DNA of 64,000 nucleotides from Pedosphaera parvula Ellin514 (GCF_000172555.1 NZ_ABOX02000001.1:62001-126000), one strand, 5' to 3'; shown: positions 44,148 to 55,700, counted from the first letter of the stretch. The notes: generated by a model not told the origin, from the sequence alone. A program made the numbers and translations.

Positions 44148-44924
44148 ATGAACACTCTGCAACGTTATCTAATACTTTCCGTCGCCGCCTTATCGTTGGT
44201 CTCCGCCGCCCATGCCTCGGTCGGCATCGGCGCCCAACCGATACACGGCGCTGAAATCCTCATCGATGGCACCCGCAGAACGCTCGATCAAAAATGGATT
44301 TATTGGCAAGGCCCTCGCTTTGCTTCCTCCATGCCCATCAAATGGAAAATCGTCCATGATCCTGTGGACAAAGGCACCGTCCTAATGACCGATGACCCCG
44401 CCGCCGCTGGTGGCAAATATGGCGCTGCCGATATCGTTACCACCAATGCCTATCGCGACTTCCGCCTGCACATCGAATTCAACGTTATGAAACCCGGCGG
44501 CAACAGCGGCGTTTACCTGCAGAACCGCTACGAAATCCAAATTTTTGACGGCGATAAAACCACTCACGGCATGGGTGCCATCATCAACGAACATGCGGCT
44601 CCCTACGAAGTCTATAAAGGTCCCGGCAAATGGAATGCCTACGATATCAATTTCCGAGCCGCCCGCTTCAAGAATGGTAAACGCGTTGAACCCGCCCTGG
44701 TCACCATCTATTTCAATGGTGTTAAGGTCCATACCAACCAACCCATCAACCAGGTCTGGGGCGGTCCCAACTCCGGCATCGATGGCGGCAACGACGGCGG
44801 GAAGGGAATCACGGACGTGCCCGGCGGTCTCAAGCTCCAGTGCGAAGGCCATGACGTCCGCTTCCGCAACGCCTGGATACGGGAAAAACTCATCGAAGAT
44901 CCCCAGACCGATTTCGAAGAATAA
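44148..44924 (+). CDS. Secreted DUF1080 (3-keto-disaccharide hydrolase-like) protein
   Basis: The 258-residue product has a signal peptide (LILSVAALSLVSAAHASVG) and a concanavalin-like DUF1080 domain. Typical blocks are DFRLHIEFNVMKPGGNSGVYLQNRYEIQIFD, GPGKWNAYDINFRAARF, VTIYFNGVKVHTNQPI and LKLQCEGHDVRFRNAWIRE. Members cleave glycosidic bonds, in some cases of 3-keto sugars, and are very abundant in Verrucomicrobiota and Planctomycetota. The substrate here is unknown; the protein should act in the periplasm or outside the cell. Confidence 0.92.
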   Translation: MNTLQRYLILSVAALSLVSAAHASVGIGAQPIHGAEILIDGTRRTLDQKWIYWQGPRFASSMPIKWKIVHDPVDKGTVLMTDDPAAAGGKYGAADIVTTNAYRDFRLHIEFNVMKPGGNSGVYLQNRYEIQIFDGDKTTHGMGAIINEHAAPYEVYKGPGKWNAYDINFRAARFKNGKRVEPALVTIYFNGVKVHTNQPINQVWGGPNSGIDGGNDGGKGITDVPGGLKLQCEGHDVRFRNAWIREKLIEDPQTDFEE

Positions 44925-45034
44925 GTTTTCTATCGGACCGCAGGTCTGGTGGCCTCGCCGGACCGCGCTTCTTCCATTCGCGTTTTTTTTGTGTCCTTTT
45001 GTGCCTTTTCGTGGCAATCCTCTCTTCATTGTAA

Positions 45035-46033
45035 ATGGCAATGAAAAATCTTACTGACCAACGAATCCTTGTCACCGGCGGCGCCGGTTTCATTGGGAGT
45101 GCCTTGATTTGGGAACTCAATCGTCGCGGCTGCGAGCAACTCGTGGTCACCGATTTCCTCGGCGAAACTGAAAAGTGGCGGAACCTCACACCGCTCCGTT
45201 TTGCCGATTATCTTGAAGCCGATGACTTGCTGCCTCGCCTCAACGCGAACACTCTCGGAAATTTCGACCTCGTCCTCCATCTCGGCGCTTGTTCCGCCAC
45301 CACGGAGCGCAATGCGACTTATCTCATCCGCAACAATTTCGAATACACCAAGGAACTCGCCGCCTGGTCGCTGGCCCACAAAGCTCGTTTCGTCTACGCC
45401 TCCTCCGCCGCAACCTATGGTGATGGCAGTGCTGGCATGAGCGACCTGGAGCCTGACATCGAAAAATTCCGCCCGCTGAACATGTACGGTTATTCGAAAC
45501 ACCTGTTCGATCTTTATGCCAAAAAGCACGGTTTCTTAAACCAGATCGTCGGGCTCAAATATTTTAACGTCTTCGGTCCCAACGAAAATCATAAGGGCGA
45601 TATGCGCAGCCTCGTCAACAAGGCTTGCGCCCAGGTTCTGCAAACTGGCAAAATTCAGCTCTTCAAAAGCTACCGCCCCGACTATCGTGATGGCGAACAA
45701 AAGCGCGACTTCCTCTATATCAAGGATGCGGTGAAAATGACTCTTCACCTCGCCACCACGCCGGCAGCGAATGGATTGTTTAACCTCGGCTCCGGCGAAG
45801 CCCACACCTGGATCGAGCTCGCCACCGCCGTCTTCAAGGCACTCGAATGCGAACCCAAAATTGAGTTCATCGAAATGCCGGACGTGCTTCGCGGCAAATA
45901 TCAATACTTCACCCAGGCCGACATCACCAAACTTCGCTCGGCAGGTTTCAAGGAAAGGTTCGTGCAACTCTCCGACTCTGTCGCAGACTACGTAAAAAAT
46001 TATCTCGTCCCCGACAGGAAGTTGGGGGAATAA
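45035..46033 (+). CDS. hldD: ADP-L-glycero-D-manno-heptose 6-epimerase
   Basis: The 332-residue product is a short-chain dehydrogenase-type epimerase with the NAD(P) motif VTGGAGFIGSAL, LHLGACSATTE, the catalytic YxxxK (YGYSKHLFD) and KYFNVFGPNENHKGDMRSL. The last phrase and RGKYQYFTQADITKL are specific to HldD/RfaD. It makes the ADP-heptose used for lipopolysaccharide core, which indicates a Gram-negative envelope with heptose. The ATG at 45035 or 45041 may start it. It follows the DUF1080 gene by 110 bp. Confidence 0.95.
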   Translation: MAMKNLTDQRILVTGGAGFIGSALIWELNRRGCEQLVVTDFLGETEKWRNLTPLRFADYLEADDLLPRLNANTLGNFDLVLHLGACSATTERNATYLIRNNFEYTKELAAWSLAHKARFVYASSAATYGDGSAGMSDLEPDIEKFRPLNMYGYSKHLFDLYAKKHGFLNQIVGLKYFNVFGPNENHKGDMRSLVNKACAQVLQTGKIQLFKSYRPDYRDGEQKRDFLYIKDAVKMTLHLATTPAANGLFNLGSGEAHTWIELATAVFKALECEPKIEFIEMPDVLRGKYQYFTQADITKLRSAGFKERFVQLSDSVADYVKNYLVPDRKLGE

Positions 46034-46051
46034 CCAGATGTTTTGAATCGA

Positions 46052-46138
46052 TGGGGTGCACGATTGATGGAGTCTCGGCCTCGAACTGTAGAAGTTCATC
46101 CAAACACAGTTCCCAGCCACACCAATCACTGCACCCCA
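46052..46138. repeat. Inverted repeat between convergent genes
   Basis: TGGGGTGCA (46052-46060) and TGCACCCCA (46130-46138) are perfect 9-bp arms. Each is flanked inside by GATTG/CAATC one or two bases later, and 69 bp separate the arms. It sits between hldD and the convergent outer-membrane gene. It could be a miniature mobile element remnant or a long terminator stem; no T-run follows. Confidence 0.5.
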
Positions 46139-46184
46139 AATTTTCAATGCCCACCAATGGAGCAGGGGATGCTTTGCTTGATGT

Positions 46185-47135
46185 TTAGAATCGCAACGTC
46201 AATCCAGCACGGACCCGATAATTCGGCACCGTTTGAAACGAGGTATTCTGGATGCTCATCGGCACATCAACTCCCGCCTGGGCGCTGAGTTTGTCACTCC
46301 AGGTGAAGTTGATTTGCGGTCCCAGATAAACCGAAGTCACCCCGGTGTCATCGGCTGACTGTCCCTGAAAAGTATCCAACCCCTTCGTTTCACCGGAAAC
46401 CACGGCCTGCACGGCTAAAGTGTATTTGGGATTCAGAAGCACCGTCACGCCCGGTCCGCCCCACCAGGTCAAGTCATTGGCGAACTTATACTCGTAGCTT
46501 CCTTCACTTCGAACCGCGTACTGGGTGCTCGCCGTGAGAAATAAACGCTTCCAGCGCGTTGAGAAGCTCGTTCCCACAATGCCATCGATCGACCCTGTAC
46601 CCAGGGTCAGATCGTGTCCATGAATCCCACTGGGAGGAGCGCCAGGAATTTCCACTTCAACAAACTCTTCTTTGATTCGTGAAGGGCTGCCACTGGGAAG
46701 CTTCAACCCGCCGTCCACTGACCAAATAAATGAAAAATCATCCCCCACGTGGCGATAAGGGACGAGGTTTCCCAACAACGAAATGTCGCCCAGCCCTGAC
46801 ACAGTCCCATATTGAACATCGAATCCTACCGGACGTTTAAATGAGCGGTAGATGATGGGGACATTCAACTGGAAACCTAAACGATCGTTCACATTATATC
46901 CGGCAAACAATTGTGAAATCGAACTGTTCAGGTATTGTCCTGTAGGATTCGGGACTTCCCTGCCATCCAGTTGCGTGGTGCCAAAGTGGGTGAACTGCTC
47001 GGCCACGCCGCCGAAAAATCCTTTGCCTTCCTCGGCCCTGGCTTCATTAGCCGAATAAACCGCGCACAAATCACAAGCCACAACCGGCGACACAAGCGCC
47101 CCAGTCAATATCACGGACAAACCAAATAATTTCAT
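46185..47135 (-). CDS. Predicted outer-membrane beta-barrel protein
   Basis: The 316-residue product has a signal peptide (LFGLSVILTGALVSPVVA), then CDLCAVYSANEARAEE, then alternating beta strands with Gly and aromatic residues (FQLNVPIIYRSFKRPVGF, LGDISLLGNLVPYRHVG, LTASTQYAVRSEGSYEYKF) and a C-terminal Phe (VRAGLTLRF). This is the signature of an outer-membrane barrel of the transporter/meta-pathway type. The CxxC at the mature N-terminus is unusual. GGAG 7 bp before the ATG supports the start. It lies 103 bp after a small Cys-containing gene on the same strand. Confidence 0.8.
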   Translation of the reverse strand: MKLFGLSVILTGALVSPVVACDLCAVYSANEARAEEGKGFFGGVAEQFTHFGTTQLDGREVPNPTGQYLNSSISQLFAGYNVNDRLGFQLNVPIIYRSFKRPVGFDVQYGTVSGLGDISLLGNLVPYRHVGDDFSFIWSVDGGLKLPSGSPSRIKEEFVEVEIPGAPPSGIHGHDLTLGTGSIDGIVGTSFSTRWKRLFLTASTQYAVRSEGSYEYKFANDLTWWGGPGVTVLLNPKYTLAVQAVVSGETKGLDTFQGQSADDTGVTSVYLGPQINFTWSDKLSAQAGVDVPMSIQNTSFQTVPNYRVRAGLTLRF

Positions 47136-47238
47136 TACTACTCCAAGGTTATGAAAAAGCCCAAGGCTCTTTCAGATTACAAACAGACACATTTTGCCTG
47201 CTGCACACACTGCAACAGACGAACTAACTGTCGAACTT

Positions 47239-47619
47239 TTAACCAAGGAGACTTCGAGGCGGGGGGACAGGAGGGGCGTTGGCTCGCAACAAAGATGCTT
47301 CTGCACGTTCAGGAAGAAGGCTGAATGCTTGAGGGGAATAAATAACAAAGCTGACCGTGTTATCAAAAAACTCCAGCTTCTTGATTTCAGTTTGAAATTC
47401 GGCTTTACGTTCCGACTGCTTTCCTTTGGCAATTTGTTTGCACAGACTGCAGGGATGCTTGCCATCAAAAGTCTTTTCCAGGGCGACATGGAAGGACTCC
47501 ACCTTCGCATTGCCCGCCAGCATCGTGGCCCACGCCACCGACTGCATTACAATCCAATGCGAACCCGTCGCGCCTAAAAGAGCGAGGATCAACATGAGAT
47601 GAGCAGCACGTGCAAGCAC
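47239..47619 (-). CDS. Small exported protein with HPCSLC motif
   Basis: This GTG-started frame encodes 126 residues with an N-terminal hydrophobic stretch (HLMLILALLGATGSHWIVM) and a CxxC in KHPCSLCKQIAKGKQSE, a pattern reminiscent of DUF2946-type small metal-related proteins. The C-terminus is Pro-rich (NAPPVPPPRSLLG). An ATG at 47595 is an alternative start. It is upstream of and co-directional with the beta-barrel gene whose mature end also carries CDLC. The pair may handle a metal such as copper; this is inference. Confidence 0.65.
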   Translation of the reverse strand: MLARAAHLMLILALLGATGSHWIVMQSVAWATMLAGNAKVESFHVALEKTFDGKHPCSLCKQIAKGKQSERKAEFQTEIKKLEFFDNTVSFVIYSPQAFSLLPERAEASLLRANAPPVPPPRSLLG

Positions 47620-47647
47620 ACCTGATTTATCGGAGAGTCGTACACGG

Positions 47648-47676
47648 TTGTCAAGATATCAGCAAAACCTTGTAAA
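47648..47676 (+). promoter_or_regulatory. Sigma70-like promoter upstream of the S8 protease
   Basis: TTGTCA (47648-47653), 17 bases, TGTAAA (47671-47676) in the divergent gap. It would give a leader of only about 11 bases before the TTG start. Confidence 0.35.
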
Positions 47677-47693
47677 CTTTAAAGGTTGAGGAT

Positions 47694-49343
47694 TTGAAGA
47701 GGGGTTCTATAAATGCCAGGGTGAAGTGGCGTCTGCTTTCAAACCTGATTCTGTTCTTGTGCTTTGGCACAGCCTTCTGGTTTGAAATGAACCACCACGA
47801 AACTTCGCGCGATAACATTGCAAGTCATGGCACCCATCCGTCGAGCTTGTCCACAATCGGGTTGGTTCCAAATCATCCTTTGCAGAAGGAGAGTGCTAAA
47901 CATTCGTTCACGCAACTTGACTATACCACGCCAGCCAACCGGCAGAGACCTGCGTCCCTCCCGATTCCAGGACGGCGGATTCCATCGGCGATTCCGTTTG
48001 CACAGCTCACTTCACCGCAGTTGCCCGGGCAAGCCGTCCCGCTTCCCGAGGCGAATACGCTGGCGCATATAAATTTTCAAAAGGGGGATTTTGGAATTTT
48101 GAAGGCGTCCAATGGAGAAACCATCAGGTTTAATCCGGAGATGATTCTGGTAAAATTTCGCGATCTCAATCACGTGGCCGCTCTGCATGTGGAACCAATG
48201 AGAGAATGGGATGCAGTTCAAATAGTTCGCCAAAGAACCGATGTCCAGTTCGCGGAGTTGGACGTGTTTCAACAGCGGCAATTCACTCCCAACGATCCAG
48301 CGCTATCAAATCAATGGCATCATCAAATCATTGGCAGTTCTTTTGCCTGGGAGAAAAGCTTGGGCCAACCTTTCGTGCGCATTGCCATTGTGGATACTCC
48401 CTTTCAAATGAATCATCCGGATCTCGCTCCAAACACAGTGGCTGGTTGGGACGTAGTCAACAATGTCCCCGTAACCTCGAGTGCTGGCAGCGATCATTCC
48501 ACCATTTCTGCCGGGATGGCTGCTGCGGTGATCGGAAACCATTTGGGTATCGCCGGAGCAGGGAACTGCACAATCCTCCCGATTAACATCAATGGCGCTG
48601 CCAGTGAAATGTATAATGCCACCATCTGGGCAGCCGACCACAATGTTCGCGTGGTCAATATAAGCTGGAGTGGCGCCGACAGTGATACCGTCGAAGCCGG
48701 TGCCTTCTATTTGAAAACGCACGCACGAGGCATTCTCGCCATGCCCGGGGTGAATGGTTTTGGTTTTCTAAACTACACCAATCAGCCGGACATCTACTGC
48801 ATCTCAATGACCGACGCGGCAGATAATGTAACCGGATCGAAATTTGGCAATCACATCGATTTCGCCGCACCCGGCGTTAACATTTTCTCCACCACTACCA
48901 ACAGTGGTTATGTTACTGCCACCGGGACAAGTTACGCCACTCCACTCTTCTCTGGAATCGTCGGTGTCCTCATGAGCATCAATCCCACCCTGAGCCCTAA
49001 TGAAATTATTGATGTTCTTAAGACGACCGCAGTTGATAAAGGCGAAACTGGTTGGGACCAATTTTACGGTTGGGGACGTGTTGACTTTGGAGCGGCGGCA
49101 ACCGCCGCGGCCTCTTCACTGCCCAGGATTCTAAGTGTTCAACCGGCCAACAACCAAATCATGGTATCCGCGGACTATAAATCCGGACTTGTTTACTCCT
49201 TGTGGAAAACCACCAGCCTTTCCCCCGTGAACTGGATTCAACTTACGAATTCCTTTCAAACCAATGCAAGTTCCATCGCCTGGCTCGATACTTACTCCGG
49301 CACCAATTCAGCTTTCTACCGCGTGCAGGCAGCCCTTCCGTAG
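47694..49343 (+). CDS. Subtilisin-family (S8) serine protease, secreted
   Basis: The ~549-residue product has an N-terminal signal/anchor (LLSNLILFLCFGTAFWF), a pro-region (~40-205), and an S8 catalytic domain (~210-470). The catalytic Asp is in IAIVDTPFQMNHPDLA, the likely His in GSDHSTISAGMAAAVIG, and Ser in ATGTSYATPLFSG. The usual HGTxVAG is altered to DHSTISAG, so the His assignment is reasonable but the motif is degenerate. A C-terminal ~75-residue beta domain (VQPANNQIMVSADYKSGLVYSLW) resembles the secretion or binding add-ons common in this phylum. The start appears to be TTG with AAAGG 8 bp upstream; GTG 47721 is possible. Confidence 0.88.
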   Translation: MKRGSINARVKWRLLSNLILFLCFGTAFWFEMNHHETSRDNIASHGTHPSSLSTIGLVPNHPLQKESAKHSFTQLDYTTPANRQRPASLPIPGRRIPSAIPFAQLTSPQLPGQAVPLPEANTLAHINFQKGDFGILKASNGETIRFNPEMILVKFRDLNHVAALHVEPMREWDAVQIVRQRTDVQFAELDVFQQRQFTPNDPALSNQWHHQIIGSSFAWEKSLGQPFVRIAIVDTPFQMNHPDLAPNTVAGWDVVNNVPVTSSAGSDHSTISAGMAAAVIGNHLGIAGAGNCTILPININGAASEMYNATIWAADHNVRVVNISWSGADSDTVEAGAFYLKTHARGILAMPGVNGFGFLNYTNQPDIYCISMTDAADNVTGSKFGNHIDFAAPGVNIFSTTTNSGYVTATGTSYATPLFSGIVGVLMSINPTLSPNEIIDVLKTTAVDKGETGWDQFYGWGRVDFGAAATAAASSLPRILSVQPANNQIMVSADYKSGLVYSLWKTTSLSPVNWIQLTNSFQTNASSIAWLDTYSGTNSAFYRVQAALP

Positions 49344-49711
49344 TTTGGTGGGGATTCAGTGCGCACTACTCCTTTCGGCCCATAGTAACTTGCTGCGCAT
49401 TTCTGGTAGTTTTTAAATCACGAAGTTGGTTTACGCACAGGAATCTGCGATTGTGAAAAGTCTCAGCGATGGTTTGCAGGCACTTTCAATACGTTCGCGA
49501 ATTGGATACATGCTATTAGCTGTACTTTAGCCGACCCGCTTTGAATCGGATTAACTGTTAGCTCAAAATTACGGTCGGGAAGCGCGCAATTAAGTTTTTT
49601 AATTGACACCTCTTGAGCCGAGTTATTATACCAAGAATTCGCGTATGCCTCGTGCGTGTGTCTTCTCGAACAACGAAGGTCGCTCAATATCAGTCAAGGT
49701 CCTTTTAATAC
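49344..49711 (+). promoter_or_regulatory. Upstream region and sigma70-like promoter of the giant gene
   Basis: The 368-bp gap contains TTGACA (49603-49608), 17 bases, TTATAC (49626-49631), a good match to a vegetative promoter. It is preceded by A/T-rich DNA with an AATTAA...TTAATT dyad. The leader would be ~75 nt. Upstream of 49550 nothing was recognised. Confidence 0.5.
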
Positions 49712-52700
49712 ATGCATTTTTTAAAACGATATATTTTGTCGTTGGTGATTTGTTCTCTCTGCAACGGCATGCTGCAAGCAGCCAGCTTCACCTGGACCGG
49801 ATCAACTTCAACCGATTGGTTCAACACCAATAACTGGAATCCCAAAGCCATTCCTGGACCTGCCGATACCGCTGTCATCAATAGCGGCACGGTGAATGTT
49901 GGCAGTGCCGCCAATGTCGGAACCGTTACTCTCAGTGGTGGCGCGCTGAACGGTGCTGGCAGCCTCGTTGTTTCAAATTCTTTCAATTGGACTGGAGGAA
50001 CCCTGGGGGGAAATCTCACCATCTCCGCAAATGCGACTCTTAATCTGAGCGGCAGTGGCGTTCGCGATTTGCCAAATGCCACGCTGGTCAATTATGGCAC
50101 GGTGGTTTGGACAGGCGGTCAGGTGCGCGGTAATGGCAGTACCACCATTACCAATGCCGGTCTTTGGATCGCGCAGGTGGACGATCAAATCAACAATGCC
50201 TACGCTGGCACACCCAACTTTTACAATACCGGGACCTTCCGCAAATCAACCACCACGGGCATTAGTTATTTTTCCGGCATGCTTTTCAATGGTGCCGGAA
50301 TTGTCGATGTTCAAACCGGTACGCTGAATTTTAATGCTGGCGGAGTCTTCGACGGTTCTTACAGCGCAGCGAATGGGGCTACGATTAATTTTAACGGGGG
50401 CGGCTCTCTCCAAGGCACCAATACCGCGGCCGCAGGTGGAATAATTGCGCTCACTTCGGGAACTTTCACCTATACTCCCTCCCTCAGCTTCAATGGCCCC
50501 GGCATTTGCCGAATCACTGGCGGCAGTCTTGCCCTTGGCAATGACGTGATTCCCAACCTCCAACTCGCGGGTGGAACCATTACGCTGAGTCCGACATTTC
50601 AAAGCGGTTCAATCACCAACCTGACTCTTCTAGGCGCCACTCTTAATACCACTAACACCGTCACTGGCATCTTGAACTGGAACGGCACCATCAATGGCGC
50701 TCTGACGATTGCCTCCGGAGCCGTTTGTAATTGGACCAATGGTCGTTTTGGAGGAATGCTGATTGTCGCCACCAACTCGGTCCTCAATATGAGCGGTGTA
50801 AATGTCAAAGACCTGCCGGATTCGACCTTCGTGAACAACGGCACCTTAAACTGGAGTGGCGGTTCTGTTCGTGGCAATGGGGTGACCGTTTACACCAATA
50901 ACAATCTCTGGCTGGCCCAATCGAACGATCAACTCAATAGTGCATACGGCGGGTCCTCCACATTTTACAACAACGCAACGTTTCGCAAATCCCCGGCCAC
51001 CGGCACGACCACCGTCTCTGCTACCTTCATTAATAATGGACTTATTGACGTCCTGACCGGTACGCTGACCCTGTCTGGCGGTGGTTCCTTTGGAGGCACC
51101 CTCCAGGCGGCGGCGCCCACCACGGTTAACTTTTCCGGTGGCGGGTACCTGAATGGGAACTATACGGTTGCATCCACCGCCAGCCTTAATATGACCGGCG
51201 GCAACTTTTTTTATGGCCCCTCCCTCAGCTTCAACGGAGCTGGAAGCAGCAGCTTTGACGGTGGCAATATCACGCTCACCAATGCTCCCATCCCCAATCT
51301 TCAACTCACGGGCGGAACGATTGCCCTGGGCCCAAACTTCGAAAATGGCTCCATCACCAACCTGACCCTGAATGGTGCTACGCTCTCCGGTACCAATACA
51401 GTTACTGGTACTTTAAATTGGCTCAGCGGTTCTGTTTCGGGCTCGCTCACCATTTCAACGACTGGTGTGCTCAATCTTTCGGGCTCAAGTTCCAAGACTC
51501 TCAGTGCCGTTTTGACCAATGCCGGCACAATCAACTGGGCTGGTACTGGGGATTTCCAATTGATTAACAGCGGCGGACCCGGCGCCATCTACAATTTGGC
51601 CTCTGGTATCATTGATGCGCAATCCGACCAGGGCCTGCGAAACTATTATGGCGGTGAGTATTTTAACAACGCCGGCCTGTTCCGCAAATCTTCCGGAAAT
51701 GGCACGACCACCATCTACGTCACCATGGATGATACCGGCACGGTGAGTGCGCTGTCCGGCACGATTTCGCTCCACAACGGCAACTTTGGTGGAAACTTTC
51801 AGGCAAACAGTGGCACTTCCATTAATTTTGCAAATGGCGGTAATCTTTCAGGCACTTTTACTGCCGCTGCAGGTGGAAACATCAACTTGAGTGGCGGGGC
51901 ATTTACTTATGTCCCTACAGTTGTTTTCAACGGTGCAGGGAGCAATCAGATGACCGGCGGAAGCATCACGCTCATCAACGATGTTATCCCTGGTCTTCAG
52001 CTAATCGGCGGTACGGTCGGTCTTTCACCCACGTTCCAGGGCGGATCCATTACTAATTTTACGCTGAACGGTCCCGCACTGGTTGGCACCAATCTGGTCT
52101 CCGGCATTTTTAATTGGAATGGCGGCTCGATCAATGGCGTTCTGACCGTAGCCACGAATTCAACGATGAACATTGGTGGCGGCGTGACTAAAACCCTGTA
52201 TGCCTCATTGACAAATGCGGGAACGGTTATATGGACCGGCGCGGGGGATGTGCAGTTGGTAAATAATAGCGGTTCAGGTGGAGCGATATATAACCTGGTG
52301 GGTGGTCTTTTTGATATCAGGAACAATCAAGCGCTGAACAACTACTACAGCACTGAGTCTTTCAGCAACGCTGGTCTGGTGCGGAAATCCCTCGGCACCG
52401 GAACCACCATTTTTAACCTCTTCTTCACCAATACTGGCACGGTGAGTGTGCTTAGTGGTTCACTTAGCTTCCGGAATGGAAATTTCGGCGGATCATTCCT
52501 CGCCGCCAATGGCACCGGATTAAATTTCTCAAACGGCGGTGTGCTCAGCGGTTCCTTTAATGCCGGTTATGGAGCGCTCATCAACTTTAGCAATGGCACG
52601 TTTACCCAGATGCCTTCGTTGTCCTTCAGCGGGGCGGGGAGTGCCACATTCACAGGTGGAACGCTGACTTTGTTGAACGATGTCATCCCAAACCTGCAAC

Positions 52701-55700
52701 TCACCGGCGGGAATGTCATCTTGGCACCTTCGTTCCAGAATGGCGTTATTACCAATCTCACCGTGAATGGCATCAGTTTAAACGGCAGCAACACGGTGAC
52801 GGGAACGCTCAACTGGCTTTCCGGCACGATCAATGGCCAGTTGTACATTGCCACGAATGCTTCCCTGAACATTAGTGGCTCGGCCACAAAGTCATTAAAT
52901 GCCTCGGTTGTAAACGCCGGAAATATTCTGTGGACCGGGGCTGGGAACTTCCAGTTCATCAACAACGTTGGGATGAGCAACCTTGCCGGAGCCGTATTCG
53001 ACATTCAAAATGATCAAACGCTGGGTAATTATTATGGCGGTGAGTACCTTAATAATGCCGGACTGATTAGAAAAACAGTAGCTGGCGGGACCACCACCAT
53101 GGGAGTGATGGTAAACAATGCCGGCACAGTCGATCTCGAATCTGGAGCCTTCACCTTTAATACGAGTGCCACCTTGGGCGGCAGCTATCTCGCCGCCACC
53201 AATACGGTAATTAATTTTTCCGGTGGCGGTACCTTAAGTGGAACTTACACCGCTGCCGCCGGTGGCAGCTTCAATTTGTCAGGCGGAAATTTCATCAACA
53301 CCACGAATGTTCTGTTCAATGGAGCGGGCTATAATGCCATCACCGGCGGCAGCCTCACACTCCTGGCTGATACGATTCCGAATTTGCAACTGCTGGGCGG
53401 CACTCTCTCCTTGAGCCCCGCCTTCCAAGGCGGTTCGATCAGCAACTTCTCCTTGAATGGGCCGAGTCTTGCCGGCTCCAATTATGTTTCAGGTGTATTT
53501 AATCTGAATGGTAATAGTGCCGTGAATGGTTTCCTGACGCTGGCACCCAACTCAACATTGAACTGGACCAACGGTGGCTTTGCCGGGGGATTATTCATCG
53601 GGACGAATGCCAACGTGAACATGGGTGGCAGTGCAACCAAATACATATCATCCACCGCCACCAATGCTGGAACAGTCATTTGGGCCGGGACGGGTGGCTT
53701 CCAGTTTTATAATAATGCCGGTTTCGTGAATCTTCCGGGAGCCATTTTTGATATTCAGAGCGATCAGAACATGGCTAACTATTATGGCGGCGAATATTTC
53801 AACAATGCCGGCCTCCTGCGCAAACGGATAACCACAGGCACCACCACCATCAACCCAATCCTGAACAATACTGGTACTGTTGATATCCAGACTGGCACTC
53901 TCACCTATAATAACTCGGGCAGTGTGAGTGGAACATTCCTGGTCGCCAGCGGAGCAATCCTTAATCTCAATGGAGGCGGCAACCTGACGGGAACCTTTAC
54001 TGCAGCCGCCGGTGCCATGCTCAATCTGACATCCGGCACTTTCACCTATGGTCCCACATTGAATTTCAATGGCGCTGGCGCTTATCGCTTTACCGGCGGC
54101 ACCATCACCTTCAACAATGATATCATCTCGAACCTGCAACTTCAGGGCGGCACGATCGCACTCAGCCCCACTTTCCAAGGTGGCGTGATCACCAATCTTA
54201 CGCTCAACGGTCTGACCTTGAACGGGTCAAATTATGTTACCGGCATTTTGAATGTGAATGGCAGCGTGACCGGGCCGATGACCATCGCGCCCAACGCAAC
54301 AGTAAACTGGAGCGGTGGCGGGTTTGGAGCCGGATTCACAGCGCTTTCCAACTCAACGATTAATATTACGGGAAGTGCGGGTAAATCCATTTCGGCCAAC
54401 TCTACCAACGCGGGCACCATTGTCTGGGGCGGAACCGGTGGCATTCAGTTCTACAACAATGTTGGCTTGAACAATCTTCCCAGTGGCATATTGGACATCC
54501 AAAGTGACCAATCTTTTGGCAGTTATTATGGCGGCGAATTTTTTATCAACTCCGGATTGGTTCGCAAATCAGTCGCGACTGGCACCACCACCATTGGCAT
54601 TTTATTTTCTAATTCCAATACTATGGATGTTCAGAGCGGTTTGATCAGCTTCAACAACACTTTCACCCAGAGTAATGGCACGTGGAATTTTGGGGTCAAC
54701 GGCCCTGGAAATTATGGGCATCTCGGGTTCACCGGCACTGCTCCGCTGGCGAAAACTCTCAATGTTAATTTGAACAATGGTTACATTCCTCCGACCGGAA
54801 CTTCACTGGCCATTGCAACTTATGCCTCCCGCAATGGGACCTTCACGAATGTGAGTCTTCCAACCAATGGTTTGTTCTGGCAACTCGCCTATGGCGCGAG
54901 TGCGACCACTCTCAGCGTGACCAATTCTGCCGGTCCGGTCATCGCCATCACCAGTCCCACAAATAATGCCGCATTCACCGGTCCGCTAAGCATCAATATT
55001 AATACTTCGGTGACGGACACGAATGCAGCGATTGCGAAGGTGGAATATTTCCAGGGCACGAACAAGCTGGGGGAAACCTTGTCGAATCCATATAATTTTA
55101 CCTGGAATAGTGTTCAGCCTGGCCTCTATACAATCACTGCCCGGGCCACGGACGCACTTGGAGCCCTCGGTACGTCAACGCCGGTTAACCTCACGGTTTA
55201 TTCCTCGAACCCGCTTCAGACCACCAACTTTGTCTGGAAGGGAACCATCTCCAGCGACTGGTTTACCGCAGGTAACTGGAGCCCGACCGGTGTGCCCGGC
55301 GTATTGGATAACGTGATTATCACGAATAACAGCACGGTGAACGTGGGAGCAAATGTCAGTGTGAATAATCTCACGCTCACCACTGGAACCCTGCAGGGTA
55401 ACGGGGTGTTGACGGTCACGAACAGTTTCAACTGGAGCGGCGGGGTGTTCACCGGTTCGCTGGCGATTGGCAGCAACGCGATCTGGAACATAACCGGAAA
55501 TGTTAATCACGATTTCCCCGGGGCGAAGATTGTCAATTATGGCTCGGTTGCGTTCGCTGATGGAAGTTTGCGTGGCAGCAGCACGACCTTGACCAACTTC
55601 GGGCTCTGGACTTACCAGGGAGACCTTGATTTCAATAGTGCTTATGGTGGCTCCTACACTTTCTACAATATTGGAACACTGCGGAAGGCTGGCACCACCG

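Noticed and set aside
44925-45034. TTTTTTGTGTCCTTTTGTGCC-like run before hldD as a possible regulatory element
   Set aside because: Such GTGTCCTTTTGTG phrases recur between genes in many bacteria as low-complexity repeats; no evidence for a specific role here.
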